Assembly: GCA_964588285.1 (NCBI GenBank)
Contig: CAZPNX010000019.1
Span: forward strand, 1-45,487
DNA: 45,487 bases
Direction of reading: 5' to 3'
DNA from: CAZPNX01 sp964588285
GTDB lineage: Bacteria > Edwardsbacteria > AC1 > EtOH8
In this document: positions 34,444-42,985 of the stretch, piece after piece
Numbering within the stretch: position 1 is the stretch's first letter
How the letters are laid out: each line of letters begins with the position of its first letter
The notes under the pieces: model-generated
Database searches by the model: none
Seen by the model: the letters and a program-made list of their open reading frames with translations, nothing else
What the model was told of the DNA's origin: nothing
Program-made: the position numbers and the translations under genes

Positions 34444-35118
34444 TCACTGGACCAGCGGCAGGCTCAGCCGCTGCGACTCGCTCCGGTCCTTAGTTGACAG
34501 GTCCAGGGTCAGCGAGGGATGGCCGGCTAAAATCTCAAGCTGGGTGGTCAAGGTCAACCGGACCGTTTTCCCGGGGGCCAGTCGTAGGGGCAGAGGCGGG
34601 CTGAATCGGAAGCCTGACGGCAGGCCGGCCCCAGCAACCGCCAGCGTCTCCGGAGATTGAGAGTAAATGCCGAATGAGCCCTCCAGCCAGCCCGCTTGGT
34701 TGAGTTTCAGTTTTATGGGCTTGGACACGGGTCGCACCCAGTTCGATCCTTTGGCTGAAAAACGCAGCCGGTAGATCCACATCCCCCGTCGCTGGCCGTC
34801 GTCGGTATAGAGATAGATATTGGCCCACATGGAATCTTGGAGATTACCCCCCACAAAACGGGAGAAATTCAGCAGGGTCGAGTCCCCGGGCGCCAGCCAG
34901 GAATTCAGGCTCATCAGCGGGGGACAGCTGCCGCAGCGCATGGAGGGGCTGGACAGCTTTATCGGCACCCCGGTTTCGTTTTTAAAAAAATGTTTGAAGT
35001 AATAATAATGGCCGGGGATCACCCGGCCGAAATCGATGTCGGCTTGTCCCGAAAAACCCCTCCTCTCCTGCGGCGCCGAAAGTATGATCAGACCGAACGC
35101 CAGCAGCCACGGCGTCAT
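34444..35118 (-). CDS. Secreted DUF1573-like protein
   Basis: A 224-residue protein with a signal peptide (residues ~1-15). Residues ~25-115 resemble DUF1573: IDFGRVIPGHYYYFKHFFKN, then SPSMRCGSCPPLMS in place of the usual SCGC turn. The second half (WVRPVSKPIKLKLNQ to the end) looks like a further beta-sandwich. Probably periplasmic or surface-located; no known activity. It overlaps the upstream lipoprotein gene by 4 bp and is part of the pilus operon. Confidence 0.65.
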   Translation of the reverse strand: MTPWLLAFGLIILSAPQERRGFSGQADIDFGRVIPGHYYYFKHFFKNETGVPIKLSSPSMRCGSCPPLMSLNSWLAPGDSTLLNFSRFVGGNLQDSMWANIYLYTDDGQRRGMWIYRLRFSAKGSNWVRPVSKPIKLKLNQAGWLEGSFGIYSQSPETLAVAGAGLPSGFRFSPPLPLRLAPGKTVRLTLTTQLEILAGHPSLTLDLSTKDRSESQRLSLPLVQ

Positions 35119-36023
35119 GGCGAAGTCTCCAGCCTTCTCTCCACCCAGCTTCCGCTCTTGTTGGCCACCTTGACCCGTATCTCCTGGCCCATGGCCTTAA
35201 GAGGTATGGTGACGGTCCCGTTGCCGGCGTCGATGGCCACTCCGGGAGGAGCGGTGACTATGGAAAAGACCAGGGGTTCGGAGTTGGGATCCTCGGCCTC
35301 GACGCGATAGACGTAGCGGAGGCTGTCCTGGCTGATATAATCAATGCTTTTGACCACCGGTGGCGCCCCGACCACCGTGGCCATCATTCGGAAGGGATGG
35401 CCCTTCTTGATGCCGACGATCGGCGCTGCCTCCACCACCACCTTCTGGCCCGCCTTTAGCGGCGGCACAGCAATAGACATCCCGCTGTCGTTCAACACCT
35501 TGCCGTCCAATGTCCATCTGCAGACAAACCGCAGTTGTTCCAACCTCACACCGCCGGCCGCAAAGGGAACGGCCCTGACCTGCTCCAGTCCCGAGACAAG
35601 CGGGCTGGGTTCAATTTTTAGACTGTCCAAGGTAAGAACCTTGGGCCAGAGCTCCACCTCCTGGGTAAGGTACCATTCGCCGTCCGCCAATCCGTCCGTA
35701 GGCTGGATTCGGGCCGATATCCGGTCGCCCACAGCCAGTCCCCTGGTGGACAAGATCAGGCTGGACCCAAAGGTTTTAGAAACGCCGTTGACCAGCCATT
35801 CCACCCGGTACGATACCTGATCTCCGTCCGGGTCCGAGCCCGACACTTTAAGCGTTATCTGGGAATCGAAGCTGGGCTGGTCCGGCTGGATCCTGGCCTC
35901 GGTGATGGCCGGCGGCCGGTTTCCGGCCGCCTCCTTTGGCCCCGGCCGGCATCCGGCCGTGGCCAAGGCGGCGGTGGCCAAGGCCGCCGCCGCAATCCTG
36001 ATCTTCAGCATATTATTTATCAT
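35115..36023 (-). CDS. Ig/cadherin-like lipoprotein
   Basis: A 302-residue protein with a lipobox (ALATAGC, lipid on Cys24). Next are RPPAITEARIQPDQPSFDSQ and VSGSDPDGDQVSYRVEWLVNG, the pattern of an Ig-like or cadherin-like fold. A second segment with DPNSEPLVFSIVTAPPGVAID looks like another such fold. Probably anchored in the outer or inner membrane, exposed to the periplasm. It lies 54 bp after pilY1, suggesting a role with the pilus tip or secretion apparatus; this is inference from position. Confidence 0.75.
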   Translation of the reverse strand: MINNMLKIRIAAAALATAALATAGCRPGPKEAAGNRPPAITEARIQPDQPSFDSQITLKVSGSDPDGDQVSYRVEWLVNGVSKTFGSSLILSTRGLAVGDRISARIQPTDGLADGEWYLTQEVELWPKVLTLDSLKIEPSPLVSGLEQVRAVPFAAGGVRLEQLRFVCRWTLDGKVLNDSGMSIAVPPLKAGQKVVVEAAPIVGIKKGHPFRMMATVVGAPPVVKSIDYISQDSLRYVYRVEAEDPNSEPLVFSIVTAPPGVAIDAGNGTVTIPLKAMGQEIRVKVANKSGSWVERRLETSP

Positions 36024-36077
36024 TGGTTGATTGTTAACCGCCTCCGTGCCTGAAAAACCCGATCTCCACCCCTATCA

Positions 36078-39000
36078 TCAGCGCTGTTTCCAGAACAGGT
36101 TTCCGCTGCGGGGATTAAACGGGAGCACTGTGCCCACGTTGATGACCGCGCCAGTCGGGGTCTGGATGAAGGTTTTCTCGCCCGAGGCTCCTATATGGAT
36201 GGACGGGGCCGAGGGCTGGCCGGCCCCCAGGCTGACCTTGATGGGGTTGTCGCCCGTCCCTACCCCATGCGCCCCGGGCAGAGCGCTGGAGATGATCTCG
36301 TTGTAGAAGGCGGTTCCGGTCAGGTAATACAGGGCGTAGAGGAAACCCTCGCCTCCGTAGGCGCAGGGATCGCCCGAGGGCATAAAGGTGCTGGCCAGCA
36401 GGGCGCCGCCGATGACCACCGGCTTGTTGGTGGAGCGCTCCGACTTGCCGGCGTTCACCGGTAACACCCGGTACCAGCCCTTGTAGGCCTGCATGTCGTT
36501 CATGAAAGACGACCAGTTGATCCACGGCCCCGAGGTGCCGTTGTAGGAGACGCTGTCTATTCCGTTGACCGCGATATTGGTGACGTTGCGCAACTGGGCC
36601 ATATTCCGGGTGGAGTCCAGCCGCTGGTCCTGGATGCCCACCAGGAATTGGTCGGTGGCATCGCCCTCATCGTTGTTGTTTAGATAGCGGCCGGTGCCGA
36701 AGAACACCCAAAATTTGTTAAATTCGTCCTTGGCCACCACCGGGCCGGCGGTGATCGGCCGCTGAACGTCGATCAGGGTGTTCAGCGTCCAGGTGCCGGG
36801 GGCGGAACTAGAATTGGTAACCAAGCGGTACATCCTTCCTACCGCCGTCGCCCACCGCCCATAGGTGCCGAAATAGAATACGTCCGTATTGCCGTTGAGG
36901 TCGATGTCCACCGAGATGCAGTCGCCGATGGAGCAATTGGCGTCCGAGGTGGCGATGGTGCGGACGATCTGCCCGGTGCCGATATTGATTACATAGATTT
37001 TTGGTATCCGGTTGCTGGTGCCGTCGAACGAGGTCGGTCCGCCTCCCACCACCGCAAACCACTGGCCGTCCACATAACCTACACAGGGATAGGAGACGGT
37101 GAAGCCCATATCCGGAGCATTGATCTCCCACAGCGGGGCCGGGTTGTCCGGGTCGGTGATGTCGATGCAGACATAGGCCGACCGGTAGGTGTTGGCCCCG
37201 ATGGTGTAGGGATAGCCCCCGAACCTCATGCCGGCTATCAGGATGGTCCCCCATCCGTCGGGATGGACGGCGTCGCTGGGGAATATCCGAACGTCGGTGA
37301 TCTTGATCTTGAGGTCCTGGTAGTAGACATGGCAGTAGTTGGTCTTGGGCAGCCACTGCAGGTGGGGCAGCAGGTTCTTGGGCACATAGGCCCACAGCTC
37401 CTTGCCCAGATCCTCGCTCATGGGATCGAGCCGGCCCTTGGCGTTGGCGGTGGGATCGGTGTTGGCTACAAAGCGTCCGGCATTGAAGGCGTGGATCATG
37501 CCGTCGTTGGCCCCCACCAGCACCAGATTGCGCCGCTGGCGGTAGGTTTGATAGAAATCGGCGTAGCCTTGGCCGGGGCCCAAGTCTCCGTAGATCTGGT
37601 CATAGCGCTCGGTGGGCTTGCCGGCAAAGGCCGGGGTGCTATAGATGATGTCGCCCAGCTTCCAGACGCTTCCGCCCAGGACTCGAGGCCTGAGGTTGGG
37701 ATAATCCACCCCCCGGACATACTGGATCAAGGTCTCGGCCTGGGCGTTGCTGGTGGCCGCCAGATAGGGCCGCAGGGTGGCCGCGCTGGCGGTGGTGAAG
37801 GGTACGATCTCGCCGGCGTCAACCAAGCCGTCGTTGTCTGCGTCCACAAAGGTCTTGATGCTGCGGCTGGAATGGGCGTTGTCGTAAAGCCACTGTCCCC
37901 CGTTCCAGACGTTGACGATGTCCCCCAGCTCCACTTCGTCCACCAAGACCGGCGGGGCCACCGTGCCCCCCCGGCCGTCCGGATCCCGGTAGCGCCGGAC
38001 CTTGGTCCGGGGCGGATTGGCGGCGACATCGTAGTACATCTGCACTATGTAATCGCCCTCGATGCCGGTATTGTCCTTCATATCCAGCCAGCCGGCATGA
38101 TGGCTGTCCTCCCGCAGGTTGCCGTAGCGGTCAATCCACAGGGCCCGCAGATATCCGGTCCAGTAGGCCTGGTTGGTTCCCTCGATCCTGACCGGCTGGA
38201 AGTAGGCCTGGTGCGCCGTGCCCTCTCCCGAGGTGGAGCCGGAGACGATGGATACGGCCGAGGCTGCCGAGGCCCGGGCCATCATGGCCAGCAGGGTCCG
38301 CCTGACCGCCTCCTCCAGCTCATAGCCGTCCTGGGCGTCGTAGAAGTTGTCCGGGATCCCGTCGTTGTCCATGTCGTATTCCGCAACGGACGGCACGTTG
38401 TTGGAGTCCAGGTCCATGAAGCCCCCGTCCTTGGCCACCTCCCGCAGCAGGGCCGTCCCTTCTCCGAAGGTGGAGATGGCGAAGAAGTCTATCGTCTGCT
38501 TGCCGGGCAGATACCTGGGATTGCTCGGGTCATTGGTTCGGATGTCGGTGATGTGGCCGTAATAGGCATAGTCGTCGGCCGGGTGGTGGGGGGTGCTGGA
38601 ACAGTTGTCGTAGTTGTCGTTGACTCCGTCATAGTTGTACAGGTTGCGGGCAAAGGGCCCGGCCGGCATGCTGGCGTCCGAGGCGATGGCGTTGTCGCTG
38701 TTGCTCTCGCCGTCGGTGATCACCAGTACAAAGTTCCGGCGGCAGGACACCGGCATTTTTCCCACTCCGATAAGGGTATCGTACATCGGATCGTATAAAC
38801 AGCCCGAAGGCCTTGCCACATAATCATTCGCCCAATAGTTGTTCCTTTGCGAGAAATAGCAGACGGCCTCGTAGACCGCGTTGCCGACAGGGGTGTATCC
38901 GTTGGGGGTGATGTTGGAGATGGTGTCCACCATGGCGCTCAGGGGCGAAATGCCGCAGTAAGCCTTGATCTTGCGGCCGATGCCGGCGCCGGAGCTGTAA

Positions 39001-39650
39001 GTCATCAGGCCGAAGCGGGGCACGTCCTCGTCCCAAACCCCGTTGTCGTCCTTGTCGCTTATCTGCTGGATGACCCCGCGGGCATTGACCGCCCGAACGT
39101 CAACGGCCACGTTGTAAGTCCCTATCAATGCCCCCGGACTGGTCCCCCCCACCCGGGTGAAGGTGACCTGGGTGGCGTTGGGCTTGTCTATGCGGTAACG
39201 GGTGCCGCCTAAGGTCACCGTGTCCCGGCCGCCGCTGCCCCAACCGTCGCCTGAGCCCTGGCCCAATAATTTATAAACGGCCCCGGTTCGTGATTGCGCC
39301 TTGCCGCCTATCAACACCTTGCGGGCGATGTCTATGCGGCTCATGCAAGCCCAGTTGAGCACATTGCCCGGGAAAGGGCCGGCCGGGTTATGATAGAACC
39401 GGCCGCTGGAATAACTGTAGTTAGAATCCGGATTGAAGTATCCGTAATGCTTGACATTGGGCCGATAGCGCCCGTTGTTCACCGTCCAATAGGCGCGCCA
39501 CATCTGGCTGCCGGTGAAATCCTGGGCGATGAGGATGTTGGGTTGGACGGTGGAGCCCACGAACGGCGGCGTCGAGCAGTAGGTGGACATTTGGCCCTGG
39601 GCGGCCGCCGCCAGCAGGCCCAACAGCATGAGGCTCAGCTTATTCTTCAT
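36078..39650 (-). CDS. pilY1: PilY1-like type IV pilus tip/assembly protein
   Basis: A 1190-residue secreted protein from the ATG at 39650. GGGAGG lies 8 bp upstream, inside the previous gene, and a signal peptide follows (KLSLMLLGLLAAAAQG); the ATG at 39668 has worse spacing. The N-terminal half has a von Willebrand A-like region (FVLVITDGESNSDNAIAS). The C-terminal half has the PilY1 beta-propeller (NLVLVGANDGMIHAFNAGRF, LWAYVPKNLLPHL, WFAVVGGGPTS, PITAGPVVAKDE). DADNDGLVDAGE and DKDDNGVWDED are Ca2+-binding-like loops. PilY1 proteins sit at pilus tips and control extension and adhesion. It overlaps the upstream 140-aa gene by 11 bp. Confidence 0.92.
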   Translation of the reverse strand: MKNKLSLMLLGLLAAAAQGQMSTYCSTPPFVGSTVQPNILIAQDFTGSQMWRAYWTVNNGRYRPNVKHYGYFNPDSNYSYSSGRFYHNPAGPFPGNVLNWACMSRIDIARKVLIGGKAQSRTGAVYKLLGQGSGDGWGSGGRDTVTLGGTRYRIDKPNATQVTFTRVGGTSPGALIGTYNVAVDVRAVNARGVIQQISDKDDNGVWDEDVPRFGLMTYSSGAGIGRKIKAYCGISPLSAMVDTISNITPNGYTPVGNAVYEAVCYFSQRNNYWANDYVARPSGCLYDPMYDTLIGVGKMPVSCRRNFVLVITDGESNSDNAIASDASMPAGPFARNLYNYDGVNDNYDNCSSTPHHPADDYAYYGHITDIRTNDPSNPRYLPGKQTIDFFAISTFGEGTALLREVAKDGGFMDLDSNNVPSVAEYDMDNDGIPDNFYDAQDGYELEEAVRRTLLAMMARASAASAVSIVSGSTSGEGTAHQAYFQPVRIEGTNQAYWTGYLRALWIDRYGNLREDSHHAGWLDMKDNTGIEGDYIVQMYYDVAANPPRTKVRRYRDPDGRGGTVAPPVLVDEVELGDIVNVWNGGQWLYDNAHSSRSIKTFVDADNDGLVDAGEIVPFTTASAATLRPYLAATSNAQAETLIQYVRGVDYPNLRPRVLGGSVWKLGDIIYSTPAFAGKPTERYDQIYGDLGPGQGYADFYQTYRQRRNLVLVGANDGMIHAFNAGRFVANTDPTANAKGRLDPMSEDLGKELWAYVPKNLLPHLQWLPKTNYCHVYYQDLKIKITDVRIFPSDAVHPDGWGTILIAGMRFGGYPYTIGANTYRSAYVCIDITDPDNPAPLWEINAPDMGFTVSYPCVGYVDGQWFAVVGGGPTSFDGTSNRIPKIYVINIGTGQIVRTIATSDANCSIGDCISVDIDLNGNTDVFYFGTYGRWATAVGRMYRLVTNSSSAPGTWTLNTLIDVQRPITAGPVVAKDEFNKFWVFFGTGRYLNNNDEGDATDQFLVGIQDQRLDSTRNMAQLRNVTNIAVNGIDSVSYNGTSGPWINWSSFMNDMQAYKGWYRVLPVNAGKSERSTNKPVVIGGALLASTFMPSGDPCAYGGEGFLYALYYLTGTAFYNEIISSALPGAHGVGTGDNPIKVSLGAGQPSAPSIHIGASGEKTFIQTPTGAVINVGTVLPFNPRSGNLFWKQR

Positions 39651-40062
39651 AATCCATCCTCCCTTCATATCCCGGCCGCCATCTCTTGGGCGTCAGGACA
39701 ATGTCTCCGTTCTCATCGTAGCGCCCCTGTTCCAGCACCCTGATCTGGTTAAGGGTGAGCCTGCCTTCGCCGTCGTTTCTGCCTTTGGCCCAGGCCTCGA
39801 ACGGCGGGGTCAGCTGCGCCGGATCGGTCCGATTGCCATACAGATCCTTGACGTCCAGGGCCGGACTGCAGTTTACCCACATCTCGTCCAGGTTGAGCTG
39901 ATAGGTCCCTTTGTCCGTCTGCCTAACCCCCAGCACTGTGATGCTGGGAAAGACGATGTTCAGCGGATCGTCCTCCAGCGGGGCCAGGTCTGTAGTCTGG
40001 GCCACTAGGGTGCAGATGACCGCCAAGGCCAGAATGGTCACCAGCAGTGCTGCGTATTTCAT
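39640..40062 (-). CDS. Secreted/anchored 140-aa protein in the pilus operon, unknown function
   Basis: A 140-residue protein with an N-terminal hydrophobic signal or anchor (residues ~4-21) and then LEDDPLNIVFPSITVLGVRQ. The C-terminal part is hydrophilic (LTLNQIRVLEQGRYDENGDIV, then RWRPGYEGRMDYEE). It has no Gly-Phe prepilin cut site. I do not recognise the family. It lies between pilX and pilY1 and overlaps the latter, so it probably works with PilY1. Confidence 0.7.
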   Translation of the reverse strand: MKYAALLVTILALAVICTLVAQTTDLAPLEDDPLNIVFPSITVLGVRQTDKGTYQLNLDEMWVNCSPALDVKDLYGNRTDPAQLTPPFEAWAKGRNDGEGRLTLNQIRVLEQGRYDENGDIVLTPKRWRPGYEGRMDYEE

Positions 40063-40122
40063 GGTTCCCTCCGTATTCTTGTTGGGTTGACTTGCTTTTC
40101 GATTGATGCCGGATCCGGCTGC

Positions 40123-40593
40123 CTATTGTCCGCCCACCAGTTTTCGCCGCATGGACTGGAGGCGCCCCTGTTCCGTGGCCGTGGGGTCGGTGGAGGTGGT
40201 GTTTATTAGGTAATATCCGGCCACTCCCAAGGATCCGGCCCCGGTGCCGATCCCCTCGTAGGCCGAGGCCATCTCCAAAGACCCGCTGGGCAGGGCCGCT
40301 CTTTCCAAGAGTTCGATTTCGATATTGGTGTTATATCGGCCGAAGGCGACGGTAGTATCGGCATTGGGCGTCCGTCCGTCGTCGGCCGCATTGGATATCT
40401 CCAGAACCCCCAGCTCTATTCCGGCGTCGGCCGCGTCGGTGGCCGCAGTGTAGCGGGCCTGCCCCGCCCCCATCTTCTGCAGCCGGGAAACCATGTAGGC
40501 GGTGGTGGCGGCCAGAACGATGAACAGGATCACCGCCCCCATCACCACCAGCAGGGCAAAGCCCCCCTGGGCGCTGGTATTCCTTTTTTGCAT
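40123..40593 (-). CDS. PilX-like type IV pilus assembly protein
   Basis: A 156-residue protein. The N-terminus QGGFALLVVMGAVILFIVLAATTAY is the PilX N-terminal pattern. The hydrophobic helix is followed by RYTAATDAADAGIELGVLEI, typical of PilX_N proteins, which carry Ala-Asp-Ala at this place. There is no strict Glu5 as in major pilins. It probably supports minor-pilin complex formation at the inner membrane. A 168-bp gap with a partial palindrome (40645-40675) lies before it. Confidence 0.82.
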   Translation of the reverse strand: MQKRNTSAQGGFALLVVMGAVILFIVLAATTAYMVSRLQKMGAGQARYTAATDAADAGIELGVLEISNAADDGRTPNADTTVAFGRYNTNIEIELLERAALPSGSLEMASAYEGIGTGAGSLGVAGYYLINTTSTDPTATEQGRLQSMRRKLVGGQ

Positions 40594-40761
40594 ATTTTCG
40601 TTCCTTCAAATGTTTCCGAGAAAGTTAAGCCGTTTTATCCAACCCTAAACCACCCAAAGATTGCCAAGGGTTTAGCCTTTTTTCAGCTGTACGAGGGGGA
40701 AAAATCTGAAACGATCTTGAATCATCACTGCAATCTCTGCGGTAAAAAACCCACGACTCCG
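40594..40761. other. Gap inside the pilus operon with a partial palindrome
   Basis: No gene is seen. CTAAACC (40645-40651) and GGTTTAG (40669-40675) form an inverted repeat with CCTTTTTT after it on the plus strand, opposite to the operon. A CTCTGCGG fragment like the repeat at 10024 lies near 40735. It may be a repeat insertion or a processing site. Confidence 0.4.
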
Positions 40762-41742
40762 TCATCCTCCTATGTTCCTGGGCCTTACCAGCATGGTGTG
40801 GATGTTGCGGTAGCGCCTCTGCATGGCCGGCGTCAGCGGATAGTTGGAGTTCCAGATGTTGACGGTATTGCGCAAGTCCACCTGTCTGTTCTCGGACACA
40901 GGAGGCGAGGTGACCAAGGTCACCCCCACCATGATCGGGGTGGTGTTCCAGACCCTGGGGTCCACCGTTGTATTGAAGACGTCGTCGAATTCGGCGGTGG
41001 TATCTATCTCCCCGTCGCCATCCCGGTCCCGAAAGATGCGCACCTGGTACTGCTCCACATTGTCCAACAGGGGCAGGCCGTTGCGCAGCAGCCGGCGGTT
41101 GGCCGGGTCGAATGAGTAGACGGCCTGGCCGGACTGGGCTCCGCCCACGGCCTCCCGCTGGGTGAGCATGGCTCCGGCCAGCATGGTTTGGGCCGTGGCC
41201 GTATCCAGCGTCAGCAGCATTTGCTTGCTGGGATCCGGAACGCTGGCCCCGGTGTATGTTATACCTTTGACGACGACGTTGCCGATAGCCTGTTTGAGCG
41301 GCGACATGGCGATCAGGGTGTCGTTGATCCTCGGATTGAGGACAGAATCGCTTCCTGTCCATTTGCGCACCAGCAGCTCTTCCGGCTGCAGATTGGAGCT
41401 GTTTAAAACCACCGTCCAACGCCCTTGGTCCGTGGTGGTGCCGGGTACGGCGCCTGTCAACACAATGCTGTCGCCTTGTACCGCCTGGGTCATGGTTTGG
41501 ATGACCGTGTTTTCGTATGAGGGCTGGCCCAGCCCGGTTTGGGCCAGATCCCAGCGCATGGTGGTCATGGCCAGATTGACGTCGCTTTGGACCGTGGCCT
41601 GGCCCTGCTGGGAGACCGAGGATTTTATCTGGGCGATCATCACCGCGGCGATGGCCCCGCTTAATAGGCCGAGCACGGTGATGGCCACCAGCATCTCCAC
41701 CATGGTCAGGCCGCTTTGGGATTTCAATAGCCGTTGCCTCAT
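40762..41742 (-). CDS. PilW-like minor prepilin
   Basis: A 326-residue protein from the ATG at 41742, with GGGGGAG just upstream; a longer frame from 41799 adds a non-conserved leader. The prepilin cleavage and helix are QSG|LTMVEMLVAITVLGLLSG, with Glu at +5. A large C-terminal domain follows. The size and order fit PilW, a minor pilin that helps start pilus assembly. It follows pilV by 57 bp. Confidence 0.87.
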   Translation of the reverse strand: MRQRLLKSQSGLTMVEMLVAITVLGLLSGAIAAVMIAQIKSSVSQQGQATVQSDVNLAMTTMRWDLAQTGLGQPSYENTVIQTMTQAVQGDSIVLTGAVPGTTTDQGRWTVVLNSSNLQPEELLVRKWTGSDSVLNPRINDTLIAMSPLKQAIGNVVVKGITYTGASVPDPSKQMLLTLDTATAQTMLAGAMLTQREAVGGAQSGQAVYSFDPANRRLLRNGLPLLDNVEQYQVRIFRDRDGDGEIDTTAEFDDVFNTTVDPRVWNTTPIMVGVTLVTSPPVSENRQVDLRNTVNIWNSNYPLTPAMQRRYRNIHTMLVRPRNIGG

Positions 41743-41799
41743 TGCTTGCTCCCCCTTTGGTTGTTGCTTGTGACCTCCGACCGGCTGCCCCGGCCGCAA

Positions 41800-42228
41800 T
41801 CAGTTGCCGATCACTGTAATGTCGGTGCTGAGGAACCGGTTCAGTCCCCTCCGGTCCTGCCAGTTGACGAAAATCCTCATGTCCTGTTGGGAAGCGTTGA
41901 CATCCCTGATGTTCCAGTTTACCAAGAACTGATGGAGGGTGTCGGTCATGGTCTGATCGGGATTGGTGTTGTCGGCCAGATCGTTGGAATCGCCGTCATC
42001 CTGGCGGAAGGGGTGGGACCGGGGCAGGGTTTTTATGGTTTCACTGAAGTTGCTCAGGGCGTTGCGGGCGGTGATCGTCCGCTGGGCCTCCCGGTTGTAT
42101 CCGATGACCAGCATCATCATGGGGACGATTCCCACCAGCACCAGGGCGAATATGGTCATGGCGACCATCAGCTCGAGAAGGGACATGCCCTCTCGGCCTA
42201 CGATGCTCTTTTTTACAACCTCTTTCAT
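41800..42228 (-). CDS. PilV-like minor prepilin
   Basis: A 142-residue protein with a prepilin signal REG|MSLLELMVAMTIFALVLVG and Glu at +5. The globular part contains WNIRDVNASQQDMRIFVNW, like PilV/PilI proteins that end in a small beta sheet. The order FimT, PilV, PilW, PilX, PilY1 matches the minor-pilin operon of other bacteria. The start is the Met ahead of the basic KEVVKKS leader. Confidence 0.87.
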   Translation of the reverse strand: MKEVVKKSIVGREGMSLLELMVAMTIFALVLVGIVPMMMLVIGYNREAQRTITARNALSNFSETIKTLPRSHPFRQDDGDSNDLADNTNPDQTMTDTLHQFLVNWNIRDVNASQQDMRIFVNWQDRRGLNRFLSTDITVIGN

Positions 42229-42260
42229 TTCGTCCGCTCCCTATTAAAAAACTTAAGCCA

Positions 42261-42815
42261 TCAGTACCAGGCGCCGTTTTCCCATTTCCAGGTGCGCACC
42301 CGTCCGTTCAGGTTGACGCTGACCGCCATCTGAAGCTTTCTGTTCCGGCTGAACAAGTAGATGGCCCCGGCATTGCCCACGCCCTGAGGGTTGAAGATCA
42401 CTTGGTTTCCGGTAAAGTCGATGCCGCCGCCCGGGACTCCGAGCCCCAGACTGTCCGGAGGCCTGACATTGGGAGGATTAGTAGGCCTTAGGCCCAAGTA
42501 GGCGCCATCGTATCTTTGCTGGGATACGTTGGTGATAATGGTATCTATAAGATATTGAGTTGTCGAAGTTAAATATGACCTTGTAGTATCGAAAACCACG
42601 GCCACCCGGTGGCCCCTGGCCATGGCCCTCTCCCTGGCATTGTTGATATCCTGGGCCAGCTTGTTCGCCTCGCCATTTATCTGCATGGTGTTGATGAGAT
42701 TTCCGGTGGCGGGAACGGCCACAGCCAACATAATGCCGAGGATAGTCATTACCACTATCAGTTCCAGGAGCGTAAAACCGACGGCTATGTTTTGCTTCTC
42801 TTTAACAGCAATCAT
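42261..42815 (-). CDS. GspH/FimT-type prepilin
   Basis: A 184-residue protein with a prepilin cleavage site AVG|FTLLELIVVMTILGIMLAV (Glu +5). It continues with QDINNARERAMARGHRVAVVFD, the GspH/FimT signature, and ends with RVRTWKWENGAWY. It is the first gene of the pilus operon. The sigma-54 promoter at 42847-42862 is ~30 bp upstream. A weak AAAGGA site precedes the ATG. Confidence 0.9.
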   Translation of the reverse strand: MIAVKEKQNIAVGFTLLELIVVMTILGIMLAVAVPATGNLINTMQINGEANKLAQDINNARERAMARGHRVAVVFDTTRSYLTSTTQYLIDTIITNVSQQRYDGAYLGLRPTNPPNVRPPDSLGLGVPGGGIDFTGNQVIFNPQGVGNAGAIYLFSRNRKLQMAVSVNLNGRVRTWKWENGAWY

Positions 42816-42846
42816 GGATATATCCTTTCATCTATAATTAAAGTAT

Positions 42847-42862
42847 TGCAATAATCCTGCCA
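42847..42862 (-). promoter_or_regulatory. Sigma-54 (RpoN) promoter for the pilus operon
   Basis: On the minus strand the sequence reads TGGCAGGATTATTGCA. The consensus is TGGCACGN4TTGCA, and all positions except one C-to-G fit. The GG and GC are 10 bp apart as needed. The predicted start near 42836 is ~20 nt before the first prepilin. A sigma-54 activator gene lies just upstream, which strengthens the call. Confidence 0.82.
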
Positions 42863-42948
42863 TAATGTCGGTTATTACGTAAATCTTTGCTCGAACAATG
42901 TTTAAATCCAACGCTTCGGTTGCAAGGACGGTAAAAACCCATTAAAAC

Positions 42949-42968
42949 TTGTTACTTTGCGGTAACAA
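42949..42968. promoter_or_regulatory. Inverted repeat: candidate activator site (UAS) or weak terminator
   Basis: TTGTTAC (42949-42955) and GTAACAA (42962-42968) form a perfect 7-bp inverted repeat with a 6-base spacer. Its centre is about 120 bp upstream of the predicted sigma-54 start, a standard enhancer distance. It also lies after the activator stop codon and is followed on the minus strand by GTTTTAAT, so it could be a weak terminator instead. Both readings are possible. Confidence 0.5.
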
Positions 42969-42985
42969 TGCTTACCCAGCGTTCG

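Noticed and set aside
37263..38798. A 511-codon plus-strand open frame opposite pilY1
   Set aside because: Composition is Gly/Val/His-rich antisense to a clear PilY1. It has no Shine-Dalgarno and no family motif. GC-rich codon bias opens such frames.
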